DNA of 43,717 nucleotides from JANMDS01 sp031430575 (GTDB lineage: Bacteria > Pseudomonadota > Gammaproteobacteria > Burkholderiales > Casimicrobiaceae), in contig JANPBT010000050.1 of assembly GCA_031430575.1 (NCBI GenBank), positions 1-43,717 of the forward strand, in the 5' to 3' direction. The notes below the pieces were generated by a model. The model searched no databases, was not told where the DNA came from, and saw only the letters and a list, made by a program, of their open reading frames with translations. Below are positions 30,872-38,971 of this stretch, in pieces (position 1 is the first letter of the stretch; every line of letters starts with the position of its first letter). The translations under genes were made by a program, and so were the position numbers.

Positions 30872-30901
30872 CCAGCTGGGCTCCTTCCAGACTGCTCTGG
30901 C

Positions 30902-31630
30902 TTAATCGCAGCTCGGACACTCATGCCATCTGTGCCTAGAAATTTCGTGGCCCGGCGATCGATCTGTACAGAACACGCAGACTTGTGGATAACAGTACTG
31001 TCTCCGAGCAGCAGAATAATCCCAAACTGTTTCGATTGCGTTGCTGCTGTCAAACGTTGCCCTAGCCTTTAATGTCACGACGTTTGCAACCGCCGTTTCG
31101 TCAATATTTTCAACCATCAGGTGGGTCGCTTTGTCATGCAGTAACGCGCTCTTTACCAATAAACATAGTCCGAGATGACGCTCCAGCCCATGAGTCGAAA
31201 TCGCCTCAAAAAACTCGGCGAAAAATATCTTGTTTTTAACGAAAAAATCAGCTTCAAGTGATACCACAGCCTTCTCGCAAAATTCAAGTGGAATAACTTC
31301 GCCATTTTCGAGACATTTCCAGATCACCGGGACAAATTCCACGGGCGAACTCTCGAGCATTCGACGCGTCGTGATAAGCGCGTCGCGGCCATCAGCAAGT
31401 GTCCCCGCGGCTTCGATCATGTATTCGTTGTTATGAAGTTCATTGTGCCTATGCAAAAGCCGCACACCAATTACTTCGTTTAATTGATGCCTTACTAACA
31501 TCTCCCCAATCGCGAGGAGAACGCTGTCGAACTTTGGATGTGACTTCACGTAGTCGCTAGAGCTGACGACATCCGCAAGCTCGTTGTATTGATTCTGATG
31601 ATTTATGAAATCTAAACTAAATGTGACCAT
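30902..31630 (-). CDS. hypothetical protein with Cys/His-rich C-terminus
   Basis: A 242-residue soluble protein that I do not recognise. The N-terminal half contains V-I-G-V-R-L-L-H-R-H-N-E-L and Y-M-I-E-A-A-G-T-L-A-D-G-R-D-A-L. The C-terminus has C-x2-C and C-x2-C pairs (V-C-V-F-C-T-D and H-E-C-P-S-C-D) with intervening His, suggesting a bound metal. Base composition is AT-richer than the flanks, and the gene lies between a REP-like hairpin and a gene-free stretch, so recent transfer is possible. ATG 31630 is favoured because GGAG lies 8 bases upstream; ATG 31636 is too close to it. It appears monocistronic. Confidence 0.72.
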   Translation of the reverse strand: MVTFSLDFINHQNQYNELADVVSSSDYVKSHPKFDSVLLAIGEMLVRHQLNEVIGVRLLHRHNELHNNEYMIEAAGTLADGRDALITTRRMLESSPVEFVPVIWKCLENGEVIPLEFCEKAVVSLEADFFVKNKIFFAEFFEAISTHGLERHLGLCLLVKSALLHDKATHLMVENIDETAVANVVTLKARATFDSSNAIETVWDYSAARRQYCYPQVCVFCTDRSPGHEISRHRWHECPSCD

Positions 31631-31941
31631 TTTCATATCTCCGATTCATATATTTTGTATGTACTGTCCGAGGATACGCTCAAACCTCTTAGGATGTCCA
31701 TCCCTGTTTTTCCGTATTGGATCAACCCCCATCATTTGCAATTGCGATACTGGCGATTTAAAGGTACGCATTGCACAACAAAAGGTCAGAAAGTAAAAAA
31801 TTCCAGGTGACGTGCGCCCCCGTGTCCACGCCGACGTTCGACGATGATTTAGCGATGGTGGGCAGAGGCTACCTACCAAACGAAAATGATGTTGGTGAGA
31901 GAGGAAACAGGCCGGTCTTGCAATAATGCAGTTCCACACAA

Positions 31942-31960
31942 ATACCTGCGGCGCAGATTT
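31942..31960 (+). repeat. dispersed motif, left arm of inverted pair
   Basis: ATACCTGCGGCGCAGATTT with the tail ATCGTTTCTGG. It can pair with the copy at 32007-32024 across a 46-base loop. Confidence 0.93.
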
Positions 31961-32006
31961 ATCGTTTCTGGCCGAAAAACACCTAAAAATTGCCGAAAAA
32001 GCGCCC

Positions 32007-32024
32007 AATCTGCGCCGCAGGTAT
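32007..32024 (-). repeat. dispersed motif, right arm of inverted pair
   Basis: AATCTGCGCCGCAGGTAT. Read from the minus strand, its tail is GGGCGCTTTTTCGG. Confidence 0.93.
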
Positions 32025-32243
32025 AGCTGTTTTTTACATCCATTTAATCCGCTCCGGGATAGGCGCTTGAACGCGGCGAGGAAGTTTCGGAGAAGCTGGC
32101 CGATCGCGCAAACATCCGTTCGCGGATTCATTTCGCCCTTGGTTCAGGTGCGTAGGAACGTCATCGGCGCGGCTCCAAAAGAATGGCCTGCCACGACTAA
32201 ACCGCCCCGGAACGCCTCCGCTGCACTTTACAATGCGCAGCAC

Positions 32244-33548
32244 ATGACTATCGCAACCATCGAATCTTTAGACCACGAAGGCCGTGGCATCGCCCGCATT
32301 GACGGTAAGACCACGTTCGTTGACGGCGCGCTGCCGGGCGAAACGGTGATTGTGAACATCAATCGCCGTAAGCCAACGTTTGATACCGCGAGCATCGTAT
32401 CGATCTTACAGCCGAGCGCGCAGCGGGTAAAGGCGCAGTGCCCGCACTATGGCGTTTGCGGTGGATGCAGTCAGCAGCACCATCACTGGATCGCGCAAAT
32501 CGCGACCAAGCAGCGCATACTTGAAGATAATTTAGATCGTATCGGGCATGTAAAGCCTGAGATGATGCTGCCGCCGCTTTTGGGAATGCCTTGGGGCTAT
32601 CGACATCGGGCGCGCCTCTCCGCGCGCTATGTGATTAAAAAAAATAAAGTGCTTGTCGGCTTTCATGAAAAGCGTTCGGGCTATGTAGCCGATATGCAAT
32701 CGTGCGAAGTGCTCCCAAAGCATATGTCAGATTTGCTCTTGCCGTTGCGCGGCTTAATCGAGCAGCTTTCGATTAAGATGCAAGTGCCCCAAATCGAAGT
32801 GGCGATTGGCGATACCGTCACCGCCTTGGTGATGCGCAATATGGCCGCGCTTACGCCCGAAGATGAAGCCCTTCTGCGCGCGTTTGCCGATGCCCACGCG
32901 ATTCAATGGTATCTGCAGCCCGCTGGGCCTGATTCGGCAACTCCGTTTTACCCAGAAGCGTGGACGCTATCGTATTCATTGCCAGAATTTGGCGTGAAAT
33001 TTCGCTTTAAACCAACGGAATTTACGCAAGTTAACCCTGACGTTAACGCGCGGCTGGTGAAGAAAGCCATCACGCTGCTTGACCCGCAGCCGGGCGAGCG
33101 CGTCGCCGATTTATTTTGCGGGCTGGGTAATTTTTCACTTCCCATTGCCACGCTCGGCGCCACGGTCGTAGGCGTTGAGGGCGCAAAAGGTTTAGTCGAA
33201 CGGGCGTGGCAAGCGGCCGATGAAAATAATCTGCGCGCCCAATGCGATTTCAAAGTCTCCAATCTTTTCGCGGCGACACCTGAAAGCATCGCCGCACTCG
33301 GCCCGCTCGATCGTGTGCTGATTGATCCGCCGCGCGATGGCGCAATGGAAGTCTGCAAATCGCTTCCCGCAGCAGATGCGCCAAACGCATTGAAACGCAT
33401 TGTGTACGTCTCCTGCAGCCCATCAACGCTCGCGCGCGATGCTGATATTTTGGTAAACGAGCGTGGCTACCGAATCTGCGCCGCAGGTATCGCAAATATG
33501 TTCCCGCATACCTCGCACGTGGAATCGATCGCCGTATTTGCGCCTTAG
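32244..33548 (+). CDS. rlmD: 23S rRNA (uracil(1939)-C(5))-methyltransferase
   Basis: A 434-residue RumA/RlmD methyltransferase. Layout: TRAM domain (residues 1-60, E-S-L-D-H-E-G-R-G-I-A), four Fe-S Cys including C-P-H-Y-G-V-C-G-G-C, a SAM site L-F-C-G-L-G-N-F-S-L-P, I-D-P-P-R-D-G and the catalytic Cys in Y-V-S-C-S-P-S-T-L-A-R-D. The final block is N-M-F-P-H-T-S-H-V-E-S, where the family usually has D-M-F-P. A motif copy (R-I-C-A-A-G-I) overlays the residues just before this block without changing length. ATG 32244 starts the TRAM domain; upstream extension to 31926 runs through the motif pair and is not coding. No clear ribosome site. Confidence 0.95.
   Translation: MTIATIESLDHEGRGIARIDGKTTFVDGALPGETVIVNINRRKPTFDTASIVSILQPSAQRVKAQCPHYGVCGGCSQQHHHWIAQIATKQRILEDNLDRIGHVKPEMMLPPLLGMPWGYRHRARLSARYVIKKNKVLVGFHEKRSGYVADMQSCEVLPKHMSDLLLPLRGLIEQLSIKMQVPQIEVAIGDTVTALVMRNMAALTPEDEALLRAFADAHAIQWYLQPAGPDSATPFYPEAWTLSYSLPEFGVKFRFKPTEFTQVNPDVNARLVKKAITLLDPQPGERVADLFCGLGNFSLPIATLGATVVGVEGAKGLVERAWQAADENNLRAQCDFKVSNLFAATPESIAALGPLDRVLIDPPRDGAMEVCKSLPAADAPNALKRIVYVSCSPSTLARDADILVNERGYRICAAGIANMFPHTSHVESIAVFAP
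33473..33490 (-). repeat. dispersed motif in rlmD
   Basis: AATCTGCGCCGCAGGTAT, read I-C-A-A-G-I, ending three codons before the conserved M-F-P-H-T. Confidence 0.92.
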
Positions 33549-33589
33549 CTAAAGCTTATTTGCAAAAATTATCTGCAAATCTTATTTGC

Positions 33590-33620
33590 AAAAAAAGCCT
33601 GCAATTGCGGGCTTTTTTTA
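33590..33620. terminator. bidirectional terminator between rlmD and YccA-like gene
   Basis: AAAAAAGCC and GGCTTTTTT frame GC-AATT-GC with one mismatch; runs of A and T lie on both sides. Just before it, CTTATTTGCAAAA occurs twice (from 33555 and 33581). Confidence 0.88.
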
Positions 33621-33641
33621 TTCAAGGTAAGCGGTCGATGC

Positions 33642-34325
33642 TTAGTCTTTTTCGCCGAAGCCGATGCCAAGCAAGCTCAACAAGCTTTGAAAAATATTGA
33701 ATAAGCTCAAGTAAATCGAAAGCGTCGCCGAAACGTAATTCGTCTCGCCGCCGCGCACAATTTGCTGGATATCATAGACCAACCATGCGCTCATGAGGCC
33801 GATGCAGATCACCATCAAGCCGATCATTAGCGCCGACGATTGAAAGTAAATGTTGGCCAAGCCAGCCACCAGTAGCATGATCATGCCGATGAATAAAAAT
33901 TTACCCATGCCGGAGAGATCTTTTTTGATCGTTGAGCCGATCACTGCCATGCCCGCGAAGATTGCCGCAGTGCCGCCAAACGCGAGCGCGATCAGTTGCC
34001 CACCATTTTTGAGCCCCAACACTTTGCCAAGCAAGCTTGAGAGAAAAAGACCCATGATGAAAGTGAACGCGAGTAAAAGCATCACGCCAACAGAAGAGTT
34101 TTTATTCTTCTCGATACCCCAGATGAAACCCATCATCACGGCGATGGCGAGTATTGCGCCCATAAAGCCTGTTGGCATCGGGATGCGGAAAGTAATACCA
34201 AGCAGCGCGCCCAGCACCGTCGGGATCATCGTGACCGCGAGCAGCATATAGGTGTTGCGCAAAACGCGATTCTGCGCAATCAGTGAGCCTGCGCGGCCAA
34301 AGCCAATTTCAGTTGTTTCGTTCAT
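33642..34325 (-). CDS. Bax inhibitor-1 / YccA family membrane protein
   Basis: A 227-residue inner-membrane protein with seven hydrophobic segments. The BI-1/YccA family pattern is clear: V-L-R-N-T-Y-M-L-L-A near residue 20 and L-V-Y-D-I-Q-Q-I-V-R-G-G-E-T-N-Y near 185, where the Asp belongs to the pH-sensing pair. E. coli YccA binds and moderates FtsH; BI-1 relatives are calcium leak channels. ATG 34325 has AAGGAA 7 bases upstream; ATG 34331 is too close to it. It is transcribed alone towards rlmD. Confidence 0.93.
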   Translation of the reverse strand: MNETTEIGFGRAGSLIAQNRVLRNTYMLLAVTMIPTVLGALLGITFRIPMPTGFMGAILAIAVMMGFIWGIEKNKNSSVGVMLLLAFTFIMGLFLSSLLGKVLGLKNGGQLIALAFGGTAAIFAGMAVIGSTIKKDLSGMGKFLFIGMIMLLVAGLANIYFQSSALMIGLMVICIGLMSAWLVYDIQQIVRGGETNYVSATLSIYLSLFNIFQSLLSLLGIGFGEKD

Positions 34326-34685
34326 ATTCATTTCCTTTCGGTTAAAACTATTTACTGCAATAACCGTAGATTACCAAATTTTGGGTCATCGGCAAGCAAA
34401 ACGTTTTCGTTACCGCGATTAAACGTAATTTGAGGGCGAGGCGTTGACTTTACAAGCGGTCGCGCACCTTTTACGCGGCTCTTTTTTTAGCGCTAAGTTT
34501 CCATTGCCGTTGATTGTTCATGCAGATTAATGGACGCCCATACAGATCTCATAACCATTTGATTTAATTCGTTTTGTAGCCGCTTTCCCGATGCGAACAG
34601 TTTGAGAATTTCAGATAAAAAAACTTCCAAATGACGATAAACCATGGCGCGCTGCCAATTCCAGCTAAACTTTGAGCCTGAAATA
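34326..34685. other. gene-free stretch between YccA-like gene and tRNA-Ser
   Basis: About 360 AT-richer bases with no supported gene or motif copy. It must contain the outward promoters for the YccA-like gene (minus) and tRNA-Ser (plus). Neither could be assigned with confidence. Confidence 0.5.
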
Positions 34686-34775
34686 GGAAGTGTGGCCGAG
34701 CGGTTTAAGGCACCGGTCTTGAAAACCGGCGAGGGTTAATGCCCTCCGTGAGTTCGAATCTCACCACTTCCGCCA
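34686..34775 (+). tRNA. tRNA-Ser (anticodon UGA)
   Basis: A 90-base class II tRNA with acceptor arms GGAAGTG/CACTTCC, discriminator G and an encoded CCA. The anticodon loop CTTGAAA has TGA at 34720-34722 (reads UCA). The long variable arm GAGGGTTAATGCCCTC and the T arm GAGTTCGAATCTC are present. Confidence 0.97.
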
Positions 34776-34857
34776 CTTTTCTGCTTCTGTTGCCAGAAAA
34801 AACAGACTCCGCAGCATAACGAAAATCAGCGCTGGGGGTTTGCAGCGTAGTTCCATT

Positions 34858-35802
34858 TCATCTTTCAAGCGCGCGCATCACTTGCACCTTAGTCGGCAGC
34901 GGGCTTACCGCGCCGATGCCATGCGTGCTCAGCGCCGCAGCGACGCAGGCGGCGCGCGCTGCTTGCGCGAGCGTATCGCCTGCGGCCATTTGCGCAAGTA
35001 GGCTTCCCGCAAAGCAATCGCCGGCCCCGGTTGCATCAAGCGGCGTGACCGCGAAGGGCGGAATTTGAGTAGTGGTCGCGCCATCAGAGATGAGCGCGCC
35101 GCGAGCGCCAAGCTTGAGGGCGACATTTTTCGCGCCCATTGCGTGCGCCCATGCAATGATCTCGCCTTCTCCCGTCAAGCCAGTGAGCGTCATCATTTCG
35201 TCAACGCTTGGTAAAAATAAATCGCAATGCGCGAGCGTAGCCATCACCATCGCGCGGGCACGCGCTGCAGGCCAAAGTGCCGGACGATAATTGAGGTCGT
35301 AGCTCACTTGAGTGCCAGAAGCTTTCGCGATTGAAATTGCCTCCATGACGGTATCGCAAGCGCTTGCGCTGATCGCTTGCGAGATGCTGGAGGCGTGCAA
35401 CCATTTCGCTGATTTAATTTTGCCAAGATCGATTGACGCTGGCGACATTTGGCTGGCTGCGCTTTTGGCCCGCCGATACGAAAACTGATGCCCTAGCGCG
35501 GTATGGTTAACGAAATAAATCCCCGTCGTTGCGCCCGCGATGACGTTCACGCCCTGCACATCAACACCTTCATCATGCCAGAGCGATCGCAATGCATCCC
35601 CAAATACATCGTCGCCAACGTGGGTTAGGTAGCCCACACGCGCGCCCATGCGGGCCGCGGCGATCGCGGCATTTGAAGTATCGCCGCCGAAGCCAAAGGC
35701 GTACGCGTTTGTGTGCCCGTCACGTTGATTAAATTCGATCATCGCCTCACCGATGGCGATGACATCAAGGGATTTTTCTATTGCAATCGCCTCAACGTCC
35801 AT
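34858..35802 (-). CDS. PfkB-family sugar kinase, probably 2-keto-3-deoxygluconate kinase
   Basis: A 314-residue ribokinase-fold enzyme. The N-terminal substrate motif is F-G-G-D-T-S-N-A-A. The C-terminal catalytic motif is D-A-T-G-A-G-D-C-F-A-G-S-L-L-A with the base Asp. The pattern V-S-Y-D-L-N-Y-R-P-A-L-W and Y-R-R-A-K-S-A-A are typical of KDG kinases (KdgK), which make KDPG. No Entner-Doudoroff or uronate genes are nearby to confirm the substrate. It follows the Bug-type receptor gene by 51 bases with a motif copy between, so co-transcription is possible. The N-terminus has about ten extra residues before the first strand. Confidence 0.85.
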   Translation of the reverse strand: MDVEAIAIEKSLDVIAIGEAMIEFNQRDGHTNAYAFGFGGDTSNAAIAAARMGARVGYLTHVGDDVFGDALRSLWHDEGVDVQGVNVIAGATTGIYFVNHTALGHQFSYRRAKSAASQMSPASIDLGKIKSAKWLHASSISQAISASACDTVMEAISIAKASGTQVSYDLNYRPALWPAARARAMVMATLAHCDLFLPSVDEMMTLTGLTGEGEIIAWAHAMGAKNVALKLGARGALISDGATTTQIPPFAVTPLDATGAGDCFAGSLLAQMAAGDTLAQAARAACVAAALSTHGIGAVSPLPTKVQVMRALER

Positions 35803-35814
35803 GCTGCCGCTTTA

Positions 35815-35833
35815 ATACCTGCGGCGCAGATTT
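35815..35833 (+). repeat. dispersed motif between tctC-like gene and sugar kinase
   Basis: ATACCTGCGGCGCAGATTT, 12 bases upstream of the kinase ATG, with tail GGCACTTTTTAGG. Confidence 0.93.
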
Positions 35834-35853
35834 GGCACTTTTTAGGCCTCTCA

Positions 35854-36813
35854 TCACTCAACTTTGCCAATTTTTTGCACAGTATCGGCCATCTTGCGAG
35901 CATCGCCATCCCAGTACGTTTTGAACGCGGGCGCATCGAGGTAAGCGAGTGGGGTCTGCATCGTTGCGAACGTTTGCTTGAGCCCAGCATCGTTCATCGC
36001 TTCGGCGCTTGCTTTGCGCAGCGCGGCGAGGATCGGCTCGGGCGTACCGACTGGGGCAAAAAGCCCAGACCACTGCGCGAATTCAGTGGCGATACCCAAT
36101 TCTCTTAACGTCGGCACATCGGGCAACGCAGGATGCCGCTCAGTGCCCCAATTAGCGAGCACCCGCAGCTTGCCCGCTTTCACATGCTGCACCACCGTCG
36201 ATGGCCCCGAGGCGACGGCTTGCACGGTGCCGCCGAGCAGCGCGGTCACCGCCGGGCCCGCGCCGGTGAAGGGCACGTGGGTGAAACTCGCCCCGGATGT
36301 ATTTGCGAGCATCTCCATCGGCACATGCATCGTGCCGTAATTGCCCGATGAGCCATAGTTGATACCGTTTGGCTTTTGTTTTCCTTCCGCCAGGAAATCG
36401 GCTAACGATTTCCAAGGCGCATCCGCGCGCACGGCGAGCACAACCGGATCGGCAGTAAAGCGCGCGATCGGCACGAGCTGATTTAGGGCAAACATCTGCG
36501 CTCGACCAAGCACTTTATCAGCCTCGGGGATAATCGAAATTGACGAAAGCGCGAGCAAAACCGTATAACCATCGGCCTTGGCTTTTGCGACATACGCCAT
36601 TCCAACGCCCCCGCCAGCGCCGACTTTATTTTCAATGACAACAGATTGCCCGAGCTGCTTACCCAGCGCAAGGGCCACAGGCCGGGCAACGTTATCAGCA
36701 ACCCCGCCGGGCGGGAATGGCACGATAAGCGTAATCGGTTTTGACGGATACGCTTCTTGCGCGATGACGATTGAAGATGCCAAGGCGCAGAGAATCAGTG
36801 CGAACGTTTTCAT
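35854..36813 (-). CDS. Bug-family (TctC) extracytoplasmic solute receptor
   Basis: A 319-residue periplasmic binding protein of the tripartite tricarboxylate transporter type. The signal peptide M-K-T-F-A-L-I-L-C-A-L-A-S-S ends near I-V-I-A-Q. The mature start Y-P-S-K-P-I-T-L-I-V-P-F-P-P-G-G is the Bug signature. It continues with I-E-N-K-V-G-A-G-G-G-V-G and a G-L-F-A-P-x-G-T-P block. Bug proteins are greatly expanded in Burkholderiales, often without adjacent TctA/TctB, as here. The ligand, probably a carboxylate, is unknown. ATG 36813 has AAAGGG 5 bases upstream. Confidence 0.93.
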   Translation of the reverse strand: MKTFALILCALASSIVIAQEAYPSKPITLIVPFPPGGVADNVARPVALALGKQLGQSVVIENKVGAGGGVGMAYVAKAKADGYTVLLALSSISIIPEADKVLGRAQMFALNQLVPIARFTADPVVLAVRADAPWKSLADFLAEGKQKPNGINYGSSGNYGTMHVPMEMLANTSGASFTHVPFTGAGPAVTALLGGTVQAVASGPSTVVQHVKAGKLRVLANWGTERHPALPDVPTLRELGIATEFAQWSGLFAPVGTPEPILAALRKASAEAMNDAGLKQTFATMQTPLAYLDAPAFKTYWDGDARKMADTVQKIGKVE

Positions 36814-36894
36814 GAATACCCTTTTAGAGAACCCTACGCCGCAATTTACCCCACGCATTGAGTTGTAAATTTTTCTGTAAGCGTTTCTGAACCG

Positions 36895-37857
36895 CTATGC
36901 GTCGTTTTCATAAACTTCAATCGCTGCTGCCAAATCTTCAAGCGCAGTGCCCACAGACTTGAAAATCGTGCGTGCGTTTGGCGCATCATCACGCACAAAT
37001 TGCGGATCGCAAAGCTGCGCTAAATCTGCGGAAACGTCACCCGCGCTGAAAACGCCATTGCCCATGGGCAATAAAAGCTCACCGCTTTTTTGCAACGCTT
37101 CGCGCGTATCCACAAAAATCGTTGCATCTCGAAATGCGTCGTCGTCGGTCTCGCGCATCGCGGGCGTGAAGCTGCCGATTAAATCTAAATGCGCGCCGGG
37201 CGCGAGCCACGCACCGCAAACGACAGGCGCGGTGGCCAGCGTCGCGCAGGTCACAATATCGGCGTCGGCACATGCGGTTTTGAGATCAGATGCGATTTCT
37301 GTCAGATGTGCAAGCTGAGGATTAGCACGATCAAGCGCAACTTTCAAGGCGCGGGCTTTGCTGGCATCGCGCCCCCAGATTGTGATTTTGCGCAACGGGA
37401 ATACTGCGGCATACGCCTGCGGCAAAAGCAGAGCGATCCGCCCCGTGCCAACGACGAGCAATGATTTTGGCGTGTTACTCAAAATTTTTGAAGCTGCCAA
37501 CGCAGACGCTGCGGCCGTGCGCCGCGAGGTGAGCGCGCTGCCTTCCATCACTGCCAGCGATTCGCCGGAATCGGCATCCATCAATTGATAGTTTGCAAAA
37601 AGCCCGGGCAAGCCTTGCGCGGAATTTCCTGGCGCAATATTGATGACCTTCACCCCGTAGTAGCGGCGATGGCCGGGCGCAGCCTTGCGCTGCCACGCGG
37701 GCATGATGAGCGAAGTCATCGCAATTTCGTCACCCGCAATCGTGTGCACATGGCGCGGGGGCACTTCGCAACCGATGCGAAACATGCGCTCGAGCGCGGG
37801 AATCAACGTTTCAAACCGGAGCGCCGCGCTAACGGCTGCAGCATCGAAGATTTTCAT
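36895..37857 (-). CDS. ornithine cyclodeaminase / mu-crystallin family protein
   Basis: A 320-residue NAD(P)-dependent protein of the OCD/mu-crystallin family. The substrate half includes P-P-R-H-V-H and Y-Y-G-V-K-V-I-N. The Rossmann loop is V-V-G-T-G-R-I-A, followed by I-W-G-R-D and a D-I-V-T-C-A-T pattern. Members include ornithine cyclodeaminase, alanine dehydrogenase and delta-1-pyrroline-2-carboxylate or ketimine reductases; the reaction here cannot be chosen by eye. Its ATG overlaps the ispD stop by 4 bases, so it is the last gene of the overlapped glc-ispD unit. Confidence 0.88.
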   Translation of the reverse strand: MKIFDAAAVSAALRFETLIPALERMFRIGCEVPPRHVHTIAGDEIAMTSLIMPAWQRKAAPGHRRYYGVKVINIAPGNSAQGLPGLFANYQLMDADSGESLAVMEGSALTSRRTAAASALAASKILSNTPKSLLVVGTGRIALLLPQAYAAVFPLRKITIWGRDASKARALKVALDRANPQLAHLTEIASDLKTACADADIVTCATLATAPVVCGAWLAPGAHLDLIGSFTPAMRETDDDAFRDATIFVDTREALQKSGELLLPMGNGVFSAGDVSADLAQLCDPQFVRDDAPNARTIFKSVGTALEDLAAAIEVYENDA

Positions 37858-38555
37858 GATGCGCCATGCGCTTGCTGCAAGAGCGCTTCTGCAATGGCAA
37901 AGTCGTCAGGGAAAGTGACCTTCAAATTGCGGCTTGCACCCAGAACAATCTTCGGCGCAAACCCTGCCTGCTCAATCGCGCTGGCTTCATCGGTCACCTC
38001 CGCGAGCTTAACCGTTGCCAGTGCATCTTGCAGCATACCGAGGCGAAACATTTGCGGCGTTTGCGCTTGCCAGAGCGCACGCCGATCAACGGTCTCGGTA
38101 ACGCACCCATCGCCTGCCGCGCGTTTGAGCGTATCAGCAACCGGGATCGCAAGCAGCCCGCCGACTTCATGATCAGTGCACGCATCAATGAGCGCATCAA
38201 CACGCGTGGGCGGCACGCAACAGCGCGCGGCATCATGCACGAGCACCCAATCGCGCGCTTCATACCTGCGGCGCAGATTTGAGAGCCCATTGCGCACGGT
38301 CTCGGCGCGCGTTGCCCCGCCAACGCGAATGATTGTGATGCCCGCATCAGCGGTGATTAATTGATCTGCGTATGCATCTTCGGGAGAGACGACAACAATG
38401 ATTTCTACAATCCGCGCAATCTTTTTTAACGCCAAAATCGTATGCACAATCATCGGCGCACCGGCGATCTGCTGATACTGTTTCGGAATTTTCCCGCCTG
38501 CGCGCGCGCCGACGCCCGCCGCGGGGATGAGCGCTACGATTGCGGGTCGCTTCAC
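37854..38555 (-). CDS. ispD: 2-C-methyl-D-erythritol 4-phosphate cytidylyltransferase
   Basis: A 233-residue IspD enzyme that forms CDP-methylerythritol in the non-mevalonate isoprenoid pathway. The nucleotide loop A-L-I-P-A-A-G-V-G-A-R with K-I-P-K-Q-Y, and V-L-V-H-D-A-A-R near residue 105, identify it. The usual D-A-A-R-P reads D-A-A-R-C-C here. A motif copy read N-L-R-R-R-Y-E lies just before that strand and seems to add about four residues relative to E. coli. GTG 38555 overlaps the thioesterase stop (GTGA). ispF, often the next gene, is absent; an ornithine-cyclodeaminase-like gene takes that place. Confidence 0.93.
   Translation of the reverse strand: MKRPAIVALIPAAGVGARAGGKIPKQYQQIAGAPMIVHTILALKKIARIVEIIVVVSPEDAYADQLITADAGITIIRVGGATRAETVRNGLSNLRRRYEARDWVLVHDAARCCVPPTRVDALIDACTDHEVGGLLAIPVADTLKRAAGDGCVTETVDRRALWQAQTPQMFRLGMLQDALATVKLAEVTDEASAIEQAGFAPKIVLGASRNLKVTFPDDFAIAEALLQQAHGAS
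38262..38280 (+). repeat. dispersed motif in ispD
   Basis: ATACCTGCGGCGCAGATTT, the only coding copy read as L-R-R-R-Y. Confidence 0.93.
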
Positions 38556-38971
38556 TGCGCACCGACCCATGCCGCGCGGATTTTTTCTGGGATTGGCGCT
38601 GACACACCGGTGCGCCGGCTGACGAACACGTGCGTGCATTCACCAACGGCTCGCGCGGTCGATTCGCCCGCGCCGAACAAGCCGACACGATGCGTTACCG
38701 ATGTATTGCCGACTTTAGTCACGACCAATCCAGCATCGATGACTTCAGGAAACCGAAACGAGCCTTTAAACGTGCAATAGCTGTTGACGACATAGCCAAC
38801 GACATCGTCATCCACTGGATTCAGCCCACCCGCTTCGATCAGAAAGCGATTGATCGCGGTATCAAAGTAGGCGAAATACTTCACATTGTTCACATGCCCA
38901 TACACATCAAAATCTTCCCAACGGGTAGGGATGGGCAGCCAGATGCGATACGCCTCACGCGCAAAGTTCAT
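38552..38971 (-). CDS. acyl-CoA thioesterase, hotdog fold (YbgC/4HBT-like)
   Basis: A 139-residue hotdog-fold thioesterase. The 4-hydroxybenzoyl-CoA-thioesterase-type active site is R-W-E-D-F-D-V-Y-G-H-V-N-N-V-K-Y near residue 15, with the Asp and His-Val-Asn-Asn pattern. It probably hydrolyses short acyl-CoAs. ATG 38971 has GGAG 7 bases upstream and overlaps the end of glcF by 17 bases; the stop overlaps ispD. Lack of a Tol-Pal context argues against YbgC proper. Confidence 0.88.
   Translation of the reverse strand: MNFAREAYRIWLPIPTRWEDFDVYGHVNNVKYFAYFDTAINRFLIEAGGLNPVDDDVVGYVVNSYCTFKGSFRFPEVIDAGLVVTKVGNTSVTHRVGLFGAGESTARAVGECTHVFVSRRTGVSAPIPEKIRAAWVGAQ

Larger units (their letters stand above)
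30528..30901. other. gene-free stretch upstream of tsaB
   Basis: It holds a GC-rich segment (30570-30700) without a family-like frame, one full motif copy (30719-30737) and a REP-like hairpin (30841-30871). It must also contain the tsaB promoter on the minus strand, which I could not place. It ends at the stop of the orphan gene. Confidence 0.5.
31637..32243. other. gene-free stretch with inverted motif pair
   Basis: About 600 bases between the orphan gene and rlmD. Frames crossing it show no family resemblance. The right part holds two motif copies in opposite orientation (31942-31960 and 32007-32024). The rest, AT-rich at first, may be a gene remnant, but I cannot support one. Confidence 0.5.

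Noticed and set aside
31646..32131. 161-codon minus-strand open frame upstream of the orphan gene
   Set aside because: It runs through both arms of the motif pair (read as L-R-R-R and S-A-P-Q-V), has no family resemblance and no ribosome site; it is probably read-through of non-coding DNA.
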